NCBI RefSeq assembly: GCF_001984155.1
Contig: NZ_MTQO01000052.1
Coordinates: 1 to 64,000 of the forward strand
Source of the DNA: Actinosynnema sp. ALI-1.44
GTDB taxonomy: Bacteria > Actinomycetota > Actinomycetes > Mycobacteriales > Pseudonocardiaceae
Length of the DNA: 64,000 nucleotides
Direction: 5' to 3'
Shown here: positions 33,873-41,737 of the stretch, in pieces
Position numbering within the stretch: the first letter of the stretch is position 1
Layout of the letters: every line of letters starts with the position of its first letter
Notes under the pieces: model-generated
What the model saw: the letters and a program-made list of their open reading frames with translations, nothing else
What the model was told of the DNA's origin: nothing
Databases searched by the model: none
Translations under genes and position numbers: made by a program

Positions 33873-34442
33873 GTGGTAACTGTGAGGCCTGAGGACACCG
33901 AGATCACCCAGCTTGCGTTCGCGGCCCGACGTGGCGACCGCGGCGCGTTGGAGCGGTTCATCCGTGCCACTCAGCGGGACGTGTGGCGGTTCGTGGCACA
34001 CCTCGCGGACCCGAAGCTGGCCGACGACCTGGCGCAGGAGACCTACCTGCGCGCGTTGGGCAGCATCGGCCGGTTCGAGGGTCGCTCGTCGGCGCGGACG
34101 TGGCTGCTGTCGATCGCGCGCCGGGTGGTCGTCGACCAGATCAGGGCGGCGCAGGTGCGACCGCGGCACGCGGACATGCCGGACTGGCAGACGGCGGCCG
34201 AACGGGTCCAGCAGGCCCCCGGCTTCGAGGAGGGCGTCGTCCTCGAGGAGCTGGTCCGCTCGCTCGACGCGGAGCGCCGGGAGGCCTTCGTGCTCACCCA
34301 GACCCTGGGGCTGTCGTACGCGGACGCCGCCGAGGTATGCGGCTGCCCGGTCGGCACGATCCGGTCGCGGGTCGCCAGGGCCCGCGACGACCTGATCACG
34401 TCCATGAAGGACACCGACACGCCTCGGCGGCGGTTCGCCTAG
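33873..34442 (+). CDS. sigC: SigC-like ECF RNA polymerase sigma factor
   Basis: A 189-residue ECF sigma factor. Region 2 has [20 protein letters not shown] and [20 protein letters not shown]; region 4 has [20 protein letters not shown]. These two blocks closely resemble mycobacterial SigC ([21 protein letters not shown], from memory). No anti-sigma gene follows, in line with SigC having no adjacent anti-sigma. GTG 33873 is taken as start; GTG 33882 is possible and would fit a leaderless transcript. It is divergent from the GNAT-pirin pair. Confidence 0.88.
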   Translation: [189 protein letters not shown]

Positions 34443-34494
34443 TGCTGTGACCGGCTATGTCCACCGGGGCGCATCCCATGCACCTGCATGAAAC

Positions 34495-34547
34495 GCAACC
34501 AATGTGGCCTTGGTTGCGCCAGGCGCACCGAAGGCCACATTGGTTGC
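34495..34547. repeat. Nested inverted repeat with AATGTGGCCTT arms
   Basis: A perfect 17-bp inverted repeat, GCAACCAATGTGGCCTT at 34495-34511 and AAGGCCACATTGGTTGC at 34531-34547, encloses a second perfect palindrome TGCGCCAGGCGCA at 34515-34527. The whole can fold into a very stable hairpin. It lies 52 bp after the sigma factor stop and before the operator of the monooxygenase. It may be a terminator, but the motif also recalls dispersed intergenic repeats of Amycolatopsis-type genomes (memory, unverified). Confidence 0.85.
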
Positions 34548-34598
34548 ACCCCCACACGGCCGACCCGCTGCCGCCCGTCGCCGCTCATACGCGGTAAA

Positions 34599-34624
34599 CT
34601 TACTCGGTAAGCTTATTGAGTAAG
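34599..34624. promoter_or_regulatory. Tandem 13-bp operator upstream of the monooxygenase
   Basis: Two 13-bp inverted repeats are contiguous: CTTACTCGGTAAG (34599-34611) and CTTATTGAGTAAG (34612-34624). They end 29 bp before the ATG of the FAD monooxygenase. A related sequence stands before the TetR gene at the other end of the pair, so this is the probable TetR binding site. Confidence 0.7.
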
Positions 34625-34653
34625 TGTCAGTCGCGTCGGAGGGAATCGGTGTC

Positions 34654-35949
34654 ATGACATCCGCATCCGGAAAACACCGCTTGAAAGTTCTCGTGTGCGG
34701 CGGTGGTATCGCAGGGCAGGCGACGGCCTACTGGCTCGCGCGGGGTGGTCATCGAGTAGTCGTGGTCGAGCGTTTCCCGGCGTTGCGAGCCACGGGCGCC
34801 CAGGTCGATCTCCGCGGTCAAGGCATCGAGGCGGTCGAGGCCATGGGCCTTCTCGACGTCGTGAAGAGCAAGCTCGTGGACGAAGCCGGCGTCGCCTTCG
34901 TGAATGCCCAGGGCAAGGCGAGAGCGACGATCATGGCCAACACGTCCGGCCAGGGCCGCCAGACCCTGACGTCCGAGTACGAGATCATGCGCGGCGACCT
35001 CGTGCGCATACTCCACGATGCGACGAAGAACGACGTCGACTACGTCTTCGGGATGGGCATCGACCGCTTCGAACAGGATGAGAACAAGGTCGTCGCGCAC
35101 TTCTCCGACGGCTCGTCCGACGAGTTCGACCTGCTGATCGGTGCCGACGGGCAGGGATCGCGCGTCCGTCGAGCCATCCTGCCCGCCGGGAGTCCGGAGC
35201 CGTACTGGCGGATGGGGATGCACATGTCGTACTGGTTCGTTCCGCGCATCGCGTCGGACAGCAACATCCGCGACACCTACCTCGCCCCCGGCGGCCGGAT
35301 GATCATGCGCAGGAGTCACGCCCCAGACGAGACCCAGGTGTATTTCGTGCTTCGGGAAACGTCGGAGGAAGCCTCGGCCGTCCACCGCGAGCCGGTCGAA
35401 CGCCAGAAGGAGTTCTGGGTCGAGCGGTTCCGGGACGCGGGATGGCAGACCGACAGGTTCATCGAAGGCATGCGGACGACCGCGAGCTTCTACTCCCAGG
35501 AGGTCGTGCAGGTCCGCACGGACTCCTGGTCCCGCGGCCGCGTGGCCCTTGTCGGGGATGCCGCGTACTGCGCCTCCCCCTACAGCGGTATGGGGGTCTC
35601 CGGCGGTCTGGTCGGCGCCTACGTCCTGGCTGGTGAGATCAACCGACACCCCACTGAACTGCCTCGGGCGCTGGCGAACTACGACACCACACTTCGCCCG
35701 TTCGTCGACGAGATCCAGGCCGCGGTGAACCCGCGCCTGCTGCGCCTCGGCATGCCCATCAGCCGGTTCGGGATCAACGCCTTCCTCACCGTCTCGGGAC
35801 TGGCCGCCTTCCTGCGCGTCCCCGACCTCGTCGCGCGGTTCTCCCAGGAGGACCGGGGCGGCGCTTGGCAGCTGCCCGACAGGCCGGACCTCCGTGCCGG
35901 TCAGAAACGGCCGCCCGACATGCCTTACCGTATAACCTTACTGGATTAA
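34654..35949 (+). CDS. FAD-dependent monooxygenase (TetX / PHBH-like)
   Basis: A 431-residue flavoprotein. The FAD site has VLVCGGGIAGQATAYWLARG with Glu in VVVVERFPALR; the middle motif is FDLLIGADGQGSRVR and the third is GRVALVGDAAYCASPYSGMG. This pattern is that of class A flavin monooxygenases related to TetX and rifampicin monooxygenases, using NAD(P)H and O2. The ATG at 34654 was chosen; a GGAGG lies 12 nt upstream. It is paired with the downstream TetR gene and preceded by a tandem operator, so it is probably induced by its own substrate, possibly an antibiotic or aromatic compound. Confidence 0.88.
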   Translation: MTSASGKHRLKVLVCGGGIAGQATAYWLARGGHRVVVVERFPALRATGAQVDLRGQGIEAVEAMGLLDVVKSKLVDEAGVAFVNAQGKARATIMANTSGQGRQTLTSEYEIMRGDLVRILHDATKNDVDYVFGMGIDRFEQDENKVVAHFSDGSSDEFDLLIGADGQGSRVRRAILPAGSPEPYWRMGMHMSYWFVPRIASDSNIRDTYLAPGGRMIMRRSHAPDETQVYFVLRETSEEASAVHREPVERQKEFWVERFRDAGWQTDRFIEGMRTTASFYSQEVVQVRTDSWSRGRVALVGDAAYCASPYSGMGVSGGLVGAYVLAGEINRHPTELPRALANYDTTLRPFVDEIQAAVNPRLLRLGMPISRFGINAFLTVSGLAAFLRVPDLVARFSQEDRGGAWQLPDRPDLRAGQKRPPDMPYRITLLD

Positions 35950-35950
35950 G
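35937..35950. promoter_or_regulatory. Operator-like motif before the TetR gene
   Basis: CTTACTGGATTAAG at 35937-35950 resembles the CTTACTnnGTAAG units found upstream of the monooxygenase. It overlaps the monooxygenase stop codon and lies 18 bp before the TetR ATG. It may let the regulator control itself. Confidence 0.45.
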
Positions 35951-35967
35951 TGAGGGAGCCTTTTCAC

Positions 35968-36594
35968 ATGCCGAACCGAGGAGATCGCGGCGGGTCGAAG
36001 ACGCGAGCGCGCATCGCTGAGGTCGCGAATGAGCTGTTCGTGGAGCGCGGCTTCGACGACGTCACGATCGCCGAGGTCGCCGCGGCCGCCGGCGTGTCCA
36101 AGGTGACGGTGTTCTCGCACTTCGAACGGAAGGAAGACCTCCTGCTCGATCGTCTTCCCGACGTGGTCGACATCGTGCGAACCGCACTCCGTGAACGGAC
36201 CGACGACATCAGCGCCGTCGAGTCGTTCCGTCAGGCCGCCCTCGCACTGGCGGAGGAGCGGCATGTGCTCTCAGGCCTGAACGGGGACATCGAACCGATG
36301 ATGCGGACCATCACGGCTTCGCCCGCCTTGATCGCGCGGCTCCGCGCGTTCGCGTACGAGATCGAGACAGAGCTGGCCGCCGAGCTCGACACGGACACGA
36401 CGTTCTCCGGCGACAGCACGTTGGCCGCGGCCCTGCTCGTCGCCGCATACCGGACAGTCGCCGTCGAGACGGTACGACGCCGACTCGCCGGAGACGACCT
36501 CACCGACATCGCCACAACGCACCGCCAGCGGCTGAACCAGGCGTTCGACGCGGTCGAACACGGCATCTCCGGCCATACCCGCCAACGCTCTTGA
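35968..36594 (+). CDS. TetR-family regulator of the monooxygenase
   Basis: A 208-residue regulator. The HTH covers about 14-58 (RIAEVANELFVERGFDDVTI, VAAAAGVSKVTVFSHFERKE). The C-terminal domain with LAAALLVAAYRTVAVETVRR is of the common TetR_C type. ATG 35968 is preceded by GGGAG at ten bases. It follows the monooxygenase gene by 18 bp and shares CTTACT...GTAAG motifs with its upstream region, so it probably represses the pair. Confidence 0.9.
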   Translation: MPNRGDRGGSKTRARIAEVANELFVERGFDDVTIAEVAAAAGVSKVTVFSHFERKEDLLLDRLPDVVDIVRTALRERTDDISAVESFRQAALALAEERHVLSGLNGDIEPMMRTITASPALIARLRAFAYEIETELAAELDTDTTFSGDSTLAAALLVAAYRTVAVETVRRRLAGDDLTDIATTHRQRLNQAFDAVEHGISGHTRQRS

Positions 36595-36610
36595 TCATTG
36601 CGGGGCAGTC

Positions 36611-37504
36611 TCAGTCGATGTCGAGCACGGCCTTGCCGGAGATCCGGCGGCCGAGCAGTTCGGCCGCGGCCTCGTCGAACCGGGTCCACGAGCCGCGCCA
36701 GCCGACGTCGACCGTGAGCTTGCCGTCCGCGACCAGTTTCAGCAGGTAGGCCAGGTCCGGCGCGTATCCGTCGCCGGACTCGAACGACACGAGCGACTTC
36801 GCCGGGCCGACAGTGGCGTACGGCGGGAACACCGCGGGCTCCATCGACGTCCAGCCGATGCTCTGCAGCACGCCGCCCGCCTTGACCAGTTCCCACGCCC
36901 GCACGAGCGTCGGGCCGCCCACGTTCTCCAGCACGATGTCGACCGGCCCGACCGCGTCCAGGTCCGCCACGATCTCGGTCGCGCCCAGTTCGGCCAGCCC
37001 GTCGCCACGCCGGGCCAACGCGACGACCTCCGCGCCTTCCAGAGCCGCGAGTTGAACGCCGTACCGGCCGACTCCGCCGGACGCCCCGGTGATCAGCACG
37101 CGCTTGCCGGTCAGTTCACCGGACCGCCGCAGCGCCCTGAGCGCGGCGACACCGGCGATCGGCAGCGCGGACGCGTCCGCCATGTCCACTCCGTCCGGGA
37201 TGACGGCGAGTTCCCCGACGGACACCGCGCGCTTCTCCGCCCATCCCCCGCTGCCGCCGAACGTCAGGACGTTCGCGCCGACCTCCGGTCCTTCGCCGTT
37301 CGCCGCGGCCTGGACCACGACACCCGCCGCGTCCCAGCCCATCACCTTGTCCGGTTTGGCACCGCCCGCCGCGGACACGTCCCCGTGGTTGAGTGAGGAG
37401 TTGCGCACCTCGATCAGGACCTGGCCGGGCTTCGGCGCCGGGTCCGGGGCCTCCCGCAACCGCACCCCGAACTCGGTGCCAGGGGTCGTGACCATGGCGC
37501 GCAT
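36611..37504 (-). CDS. Quinone oxidoreductase-like MDR-family dehydrogenase
   Basis: A 297-residue zinc-independent medium-chain dehydrogenase. The substrate domain has SSLNHGDVSAAGG and VMGWDAAGVV; the NADPH Rossmann motif is VLITGASGGVGRYGVQLAAL. No structural zinc cysteines are seen, which fits the QOR/crotonyl reductase-like branch. The ATG at 37504 follows GGAGG by 6-7 nt and is preferred to an upstream ATG. The gene is isolated. Its substrate is unknown. Confidence 0.9.
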   Translation of the reverse strand: MRAMVTTPGTEFGVRLREAPDPAPKPGQVLIEVRNSSLNHGDVSAAGGAKPDKVMGWDAAGVVVQAAANGEGPEVGANVLTFGGSGGWAEKRAVSVGELAVIPDGVDMADASALPIAGVAALRALRRSGELTGKRVLITGASGGVGRYGVQLAALEGAEVVALARRGDGLAELGATEIVADLDAVGPVDIVLENVGGPTLVRAWELVKAGGVLQSIGWTSMEPAVFPPYATVGPAKSLVSFESGDGYAPDLAYLLKLVADGKLTVDVGWRGSWTRFDEAAAELLGRRISGKAVLDID

Positions 37505-37753
37505 CGATGCCTCCACAAGCGAGTCGAACAGGTCCGTCAGGTGCGTCAACCACCTTGGTGCACCACCGTATTCCGATGATCTTGGAACCCGCCACTGGAG
37601 TCCCTTGTGGACCTGGGCGGGTACGCGGATTTGCGTACGAATAGATCCGTACCGGCGCGGACGCTCGTCTCGCCGAGTCCGGCGACGATTTCAGTCATGG
37701 AACCCGACGTGCGTCCCCCGCCGAGAAGCCCGGCTCCGGCGCGGGGAAGACCG

Positions 37754-38233
37754 ATGAAACTGGGCAAGAACACGCGGAAGGTGTGGCTGATCGTCCACAT
37801 CGCGTCCGGGGGCACGTGGCTGGGGATGGACCTGGTGCTGGGTGTCCTGGTCGTCACCGCCATGAGCGCGTCCGATCCGCTGACCGTCTCGGTGGCGTTG
37901 CAGGCAGTCGAACTGTTCGCGGTGTGGCCGTTGATCATCGCCGGGCTCGCGAGCCTGGTCAGCGGGATCGTTCTCGGCCTCGGCACCAGGTACGGCCTGG
38001 TCAGGTACTGGTGGGTGTTCGTCAAGCTGGTGATGAGCGTCGTGCTGATCCTGCTGGTCGTCTTCGCGCTGCGGCCCGGTGTGCACGAGGCCGCCGAGAT
38101 GGGCCGGTCGCTGAGCGGCGCGGTTCCCGGCGACATGCTCTTCCCGCCGATCGTGTCCACCGCCGCCGTTCTGTTCGCCACCGTCATCTCCGTGCTCAAA
38201 CCGTGGGGACGGCTCAGGAAGGACAAGTCATGA
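37754..38233 (+). CDS. DUF2269-like four-helix membrane protein
   Basis: A 159-residue membrane protein with about four helices (KVWLIVHIASGGTWLGMDLV, then AVWPLIIAGLASLVSGIVLG, YWWVFVKLVMSVVLILLVVF and FPPIVSTAAVLFATVISVL). The pattern matches the DUF2269 family, of unknown function. ATG 37754 follows GGGGAAG. It overlaps the ABC ATPase gene by 4 nt, so it is the first gene of the exporter/two-component operon and could be a sensor partner or resistance component. Confidence 0.78.
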   Translation: MKLGKNTRKVWLIVHIASGGTWLGMDLVLGVLVVTAMSASDPLTVSVALQAVELFAVWPLIIAGLASLVSGIVLGLGTRYGLVRYWWVFVKLVMSVVLILLVVFALRPGVHEAAEMGRSLSGAVPGDMLFPPIVSTAAVLFATVISVLKPWGRLRKDKS

Positions 38234-39126
38234 ACCCGGTCGAGACGACTGGCCTCAGCAAGAAGTTCGGCGACGTCACCGCGGTCAAGGACGTGAGCCT
38301 GACCGTGCACCGAGGTGAGGTCTACGGATTCCTGGGTCCGAACGGCGCAGGCAAGACAACTACGTTGCGCATGCTGCTCGGCCTGATCCGGCCCACCTCG
38401 GGCGGTGTCCGGCTGTTGGGCAAGCCACCTGGTCACGGATACCTGGATCGGGTCGGCGCGCTGATCGAAGGGCCCGCGTTCTACCCGTACCTGTCCGGCC
38501 GCAAGAACCTCCTTGTTCTCGCGGACCACGCGGGCGTGGCGCGGACCAGGGTGGACGCGGTGCTCGGCACGGTCGGCCTGACCGGCCGCGCGGGCGACAG
38601 GTACGGGACGTACTCCCTGGGCATGAAGCAGCGCCTCGGCCTGGCCGCGGCGCTGCTCAAGGAGCCCGAACTGCTGATCCTCGACGAGCCCACCAACGGG
38701 CTCGACCCGGCTGGCATGGCCGACATGCGGGTGACCATCCGCGAGCTGGCCGCGAACGGGTGCACGGTGTTGCTGTCCAGCCACCTGCTGGCCGAGGTCG
38801 AGCAGATCTGCGACCGGGTCGGCGTGATCACGCGCGGCGAACTCGTCGCCGAGACGACCGTGGCCGAATTGCGCGCGGGCGGGACGCTGCGGGTCGTGGC
38901 GCACCCGTTCGATCAGGCGCGGACCGTGCTCACCACGCTGCTCGGCGAGGCGCACGTGGCAGTCGACGACCGGGTGTTCGACCTGGAGGTCGAACCGGGC
39001 CGGGCCGCGGAGATCAACTCCGAGCTGGTCGGCGCCGGGCTGGCGGTCAGCGAGGTGCGGTGGCGCGAGCCCGACCTCGAACGGGCATTCCTCGAACTGA
39101 CAGGAGGCGGGAACGGTGTTGACTGA
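38230..39126 (+). CDS. ABC exporter ATP-binding protein
   Basis: A 298-residue ATPase of the DrrA/bacitracin-type drug exporter group. Walker A is GPNGAGKTT, the signature is YSLGMKQRLGLAAALL, Walker B is LLILDEPTNGLD and the H-loop is VLLSSHLLAEVEQ. A C-terminal extension (about 220-298) is usual for this group. It overlaps both neighbours and probably powers the permease at 39116 to export a drug or lipid. Confidence 0.92.
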   Translation: MNPVETTGLSKKFGDVTAVKDVSLTVHRGEVYGFLGPNGAGKTTTLRMLLGLIRPTSGGVRLLGKPPGHGYLDRVGALIEGPAFYPYLSGRKNLLVLADHAGVARTRVDAVLGTVGLTGRAGDRYGTYSLGMKQRLGLAAALLKEPELLILDEPTNGLDPAGMADMRVTIRELAANGCTVLLSSHLLAEVEQICDRVGVITRGELVAETTVAELRAGGTLRVVAHPFDQARTVLTTLLGEAHVAVDDRVFDLEVEPGRAAEINSELVGAGLAVSEVRWREPDLERAFLELTGGGNGVD

Positions 39127-39934
39127 CATCAGGGCCGAGATCACCAAGCAGGTCCGCAGGCCGGCGATGTGGCTGTTGCTGGGCATCGCGGTGCTGCAGA
39201 CCCTCACGTTCGCCTACGTCATCCCGTACGCGGGCTACACCGGTACCGCGGCGGGCGGGATCAACCGGGGGCTCGCGGCGATGCTGCCCGGCCAGTTCGT
39301 GTCCAGCGCGATCGGCGGCCTCCCGCTGTTCGCAGGCGCACTGGCGTTGATCTTCGGCGTGCTGGTCGCGGGCAGCGAGTACGGCTGGGAGACGTGGAAA
39401 ACCGTGCTCTCCCAACGGCCTTCGCGGCTCCGGGCGTACTCGGCGAAGTTGACCGTGGTCGCTGTGGGCGTGGCCGTGCTCGTGCTGGTGCTGCTGGTCT
39501 TCGCGGCGTTGGCCAGTGTCGTGGTCGCCGCGCTCGCCGACCAGCCGCTGGCCTGGCCGTCCGTTGTGGACATCGTGACCGGGTTCGGCGCGGGCTGGCT
39601 GGTGACGATGATGTGGGGCGCGCTCGGCGTCCTGCTCGGCATCGTGTTCCGCGGGGTCGCGCTGCCGATCGGGCTCGGCCTGGTGTGGATGCTGGCGGTC
39701 CAGAACCTGCTGTCCGCCATCGCGGCACCGCTGCTGACCTGGGTCAACGAGATGCAGAAAGGCCTGCCGGGGCCGAACGCGGGCGCGCTGGTGGCCTCGC
39801 TGATCGGCGGCGCGGGCCCGCCGGGGGTCGAACCGATCGTCGGCGGCGCGCACGCCGCCGTGGTCATCGCGGCCTACCTGCTGGCATTCTCCGTGCTGGG
39901 CGGCTGGCTGCTGCAACGCCGCGACATCAAGTGA
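39116..39934 (+). CDS. ABC-2 type permease
   Basis: A 272-residue permease with six expected helices and the typical LAGEVYYGWET-like motif FGVLVAGSEYGWETWKTVLS. Other helices include LTVVAVGVAVLVLVLLVFAA and WMLAVQNLLSAIAAPLLTW. The GTG at 39116 follows AGGAGGCGGG and overlaps the ATPase gene by 11 nt. With the ATPase it forms the exporter, presumably controlled by the two-component system directly downstream. Confidence 0.9.
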   Translation: MLTDIRAEITKQVRRPAMWLLLGIAVLQTLTFAYVIPYAGYTGTAAGGINRGLAAMLPGQFVSSAIGGLPLFAGALALIFGVLVAGSEYGWETWKTVLSQRPSRLRAYSAKLTVVAVGVAVLVLVLLVFAALASVVVAALADQPLAWPSVVDIVTGFGAGWLVTMMWGALGVLLGIVFRGVALPIGLGLVWMLAVQNLLSAIAAPLLTWVNEMQKGLPGPNAGALVASLIGGAGPPGVEPIVGGAHAAVVIAAYLLAFSVLGGWLLQRRDIK

Positions 39935-39948
39935 AACCGGAGCAGAGG

Positions 39949-41088
39949 ATGAAGGTCGGCGACATCGCGTTGGCGGTCGCGCTCGCGGTCGTCAGCGTGG
40001 TGACGACCGCGACACTGCACTGGCAGACCGGTGTGGACCTGCCACCCGACGTACTGGGTTTCGCACTGGCGGCGAGCGCGGCACTCGCGCTCGCCGCCAG
40101 ACGGCGGTGGCCGCTGCCGACACTGCTGGCGAACACGGTCCTGCTCACGACCTACCTGTTGCTGAGCTACCCGTACGGGCCTGTCATGTTCACCTTCTCG
40201 GTGGCGACCTACACCGTCGGCCGCCACCTCCCGTTGCACCGCGCCGCGACAGGAACCGGGATCGCGTTGGTGGTGCTCGTGTCGCACCTGTTGGTCCACC
40301 CGTCCTCGGCCAGCGGCGCGTACGGGCTGATCCCGGCGGCCGGTTTCGCGATCGTTCCGCTGGCCATCGGCGTGCTCGTGCGCGTCAACCGGGAGTCGGT
40401 CGAACGCACCAGAGCCGAGATGATCAGGGAACGGGTCTCCGACGAGCGGCTGCGCGTCGCGCAGGAGGTGCACGACGTCGTCGGCCACGGGCTCGCGGCG
40501 ATCAAGATGCAGGCGGACATCGCATTGCACGTACTGGCCAAGAAACCCGAGCAGGCCGAAATAGCGCTGCGAGCCATCAGCGAGACCAGCACCGGGGCGT
40601 TGGACGAACTGCGCGCGACCCTGACCGTCGTGCGCGGCCGAGCCCCCACACCGGGTCTGGGCCTGCTGAGCGACCTGGCCGACCGGATGAACCACGCCGG
40701 GGTCGAAGTCGATCTCCACGTCGCAGGCGCGGAACGCGCACTGCCCGCCGCCGTGGACCTGGCGGGGTACCGCGTCGTACAGGAGTCACTGACGAACGTG
40801 CTCAAGCACGGCCCGGTCAAACAGGCGTCCGTAAAGATCGACTACGACGACGACGCCGTGCGCATCGTGGTGTCCAACCCGGCCGACGAGGTCGCGGTGG
40901 GCGACGGGTTCGGCATTCCCGGCATGCGTGAGAGAGTCACGTCGCTGGGCGGGGACTTCAGCGCCGGGCCGACCGGTCTCGGCGTGTTCGAGGTACGGGC
41001 GCGGTTGCCGACTGTGCCGCATTCCCTCGAGCCGAACTCCGTGCGGTCGAATTCCGTGCGGTCGAATTTCCTGGAGGGGGACGCATGA
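39949..41088 (+). CDS. DesK-family (HisKA_3) sensor histidine kinase
   Basis: A 379-residue kinase with several N-terminal membrane helices (about 5-145) and no large extracellular domain, so it may sense the membrane or the exporter itself. The phosphorylated His is in VAQEVHDVVGHGLAAIKM; the ATPase domain has YRVVQESLTNVLKHG and GFGIPGMRERV. ATG 39949 has GGAG eight bases upstream; a coupled GTG at 39931 is the alternative. The tail carries a 15-bp tandem duplication (SNSVRSNSVR). Confidence 0.88.
   Translation: MKVGDIALAVALAVVSVVTTATLHWQTGVDLPPDVLGFALAASAALALAARRRWPLPTLLANTVLLTTYLLLSYPYGPVMFTFSVATYTVGRHLPLHRAATGTGIALVVLVSHLLVHPSSASGAYGLIPAAGFAIVPLAIGVLVRVNRESVERTRAEMIRERVSDERLRVAQEVHDVVGHGLAAIKMQADIALHVLAKKPEQAEIALRAISETSTGALDELRATLTVVRGRAPTPGLGLLSDLADRMNHAGVEVDLHVAGAERALPAAVDLAGYRVVQESLTNVLKHGPVKQASVKIDYDDDAVRIVVSNPADEVAVGDGFGIPGMRERVTSLGGDFSAGPTGLGVFEVRARLPTVPHSLEPNSVRSNSVRSNFLEGDA
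41041..41070 (+). repeat. 15-bp tandem duplication in the kinase C-terminus
   Basis: GTGCGGTCGAATTCC at 41041-41055 is followed by an almost identical copy at 41056-41070. It adds five residues (SVRSN) to the kinase tail without breaking the frame. It probably arose by slippage. Confidence 0.7.
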
Positions 41089-41735
41089 TCCGGGTGCTGA
41101 TCGTCGACGACCAGGACCTGATCCGCTTCGGCCTGCGCACGCTGCTGGAGAACGAGGACGGCCTCGAGTACGCGGGCGAGGCGGCGGACGGTCTCGCCGC
41201 GGTGGCCCGGGCGCAGGAGATCAGGCCGGACGTGGTGCTGATGGACATCAGGATGCCGGGCATCGACGGCATCGAGGCCACCCGGCGGATCGTCGCGTCC
41301 CCCGCGCTGGACCACACCAAGATCATCGTGCTGACCACGTTCGAACTCGACGAGTACGTCTTCGACGCGCTGCGGTACGGCGCGAGCGGGTTCCTGCTCA
41401 AGGACACCAAGCCGGACGAGCTGGTGTCGGCGATCAAGCTGGTCGCGGGCGGCGCCGCGCTGCTGTCGCCGTCGGTGACCCGCCGGGTGATCAGCGAGTT
41501 CGCCTCGGGACCGTCCCGTGCCGTGAAACCCCACCCGCGGCTGGGCACCCTGACCCAGCGCGAGCTGGAGATTGTCGGCCTGGTCGGCCAGGGCCTGACC
41601 AACGACGAGATCGCCGAGCGACTCGTGGTCAGCCCGGCGACGGCCCGCACCCACGTCAGCCGGGCGATGATCAAGCTGGGCGCGCGGGACCGCGCCCAGC
41701 TCGTCGTGTTCGCCTACCAGTCAGGTCTCACCTAA
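41085..41735 (+). CDS. NarL/FixJ-family response regulator
   Basis: A 216-residue regulator. The receiver has VLIVDDQDLI, phosphoacceptor Asp in PDVVLMDIRMPGIDG, Thr in IIVLTTFELDEY and Lys in GFLLKDTKPDEL. The LuxR HTH is in LTQRELEIVGLVGQGLTND and ATARTHVSRAMIKLGARDRA. Its ATG overlaps the kinase stop (ATGA). It is the partner of the DesK-type kinase and probably controls the exporter operon. Confidence 0.92.
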   Translation: MIRVLIVDDQDLIRFGLRTLLENEDGLEYAGEAADGLAAVARAQEIRPDVVLMDIRMPGIDGIEATRRIVASPALDHTKIIVLTTFELDEYVFDALRYGASGFLLKDTKPDELVSAIKLVAGGAALLSPSVTRRVISEFASGPSRAVKPHPRLGTLTQRELEIVGLVGQGLTNDEIAERLVVSPATARTHVSRAMIKLGARDRAQLVVFAYQSGLT

Positions 41736-41737
41736 GG

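Noticed and set aside
37607-37753. N-terminal extension of the DUF2269-like protein
   Set aside because: The extension is Pro/Arg-rich with no ribosome-binding site; ATG 37754 follows GGGGAAG and precedes the first membrane helix.
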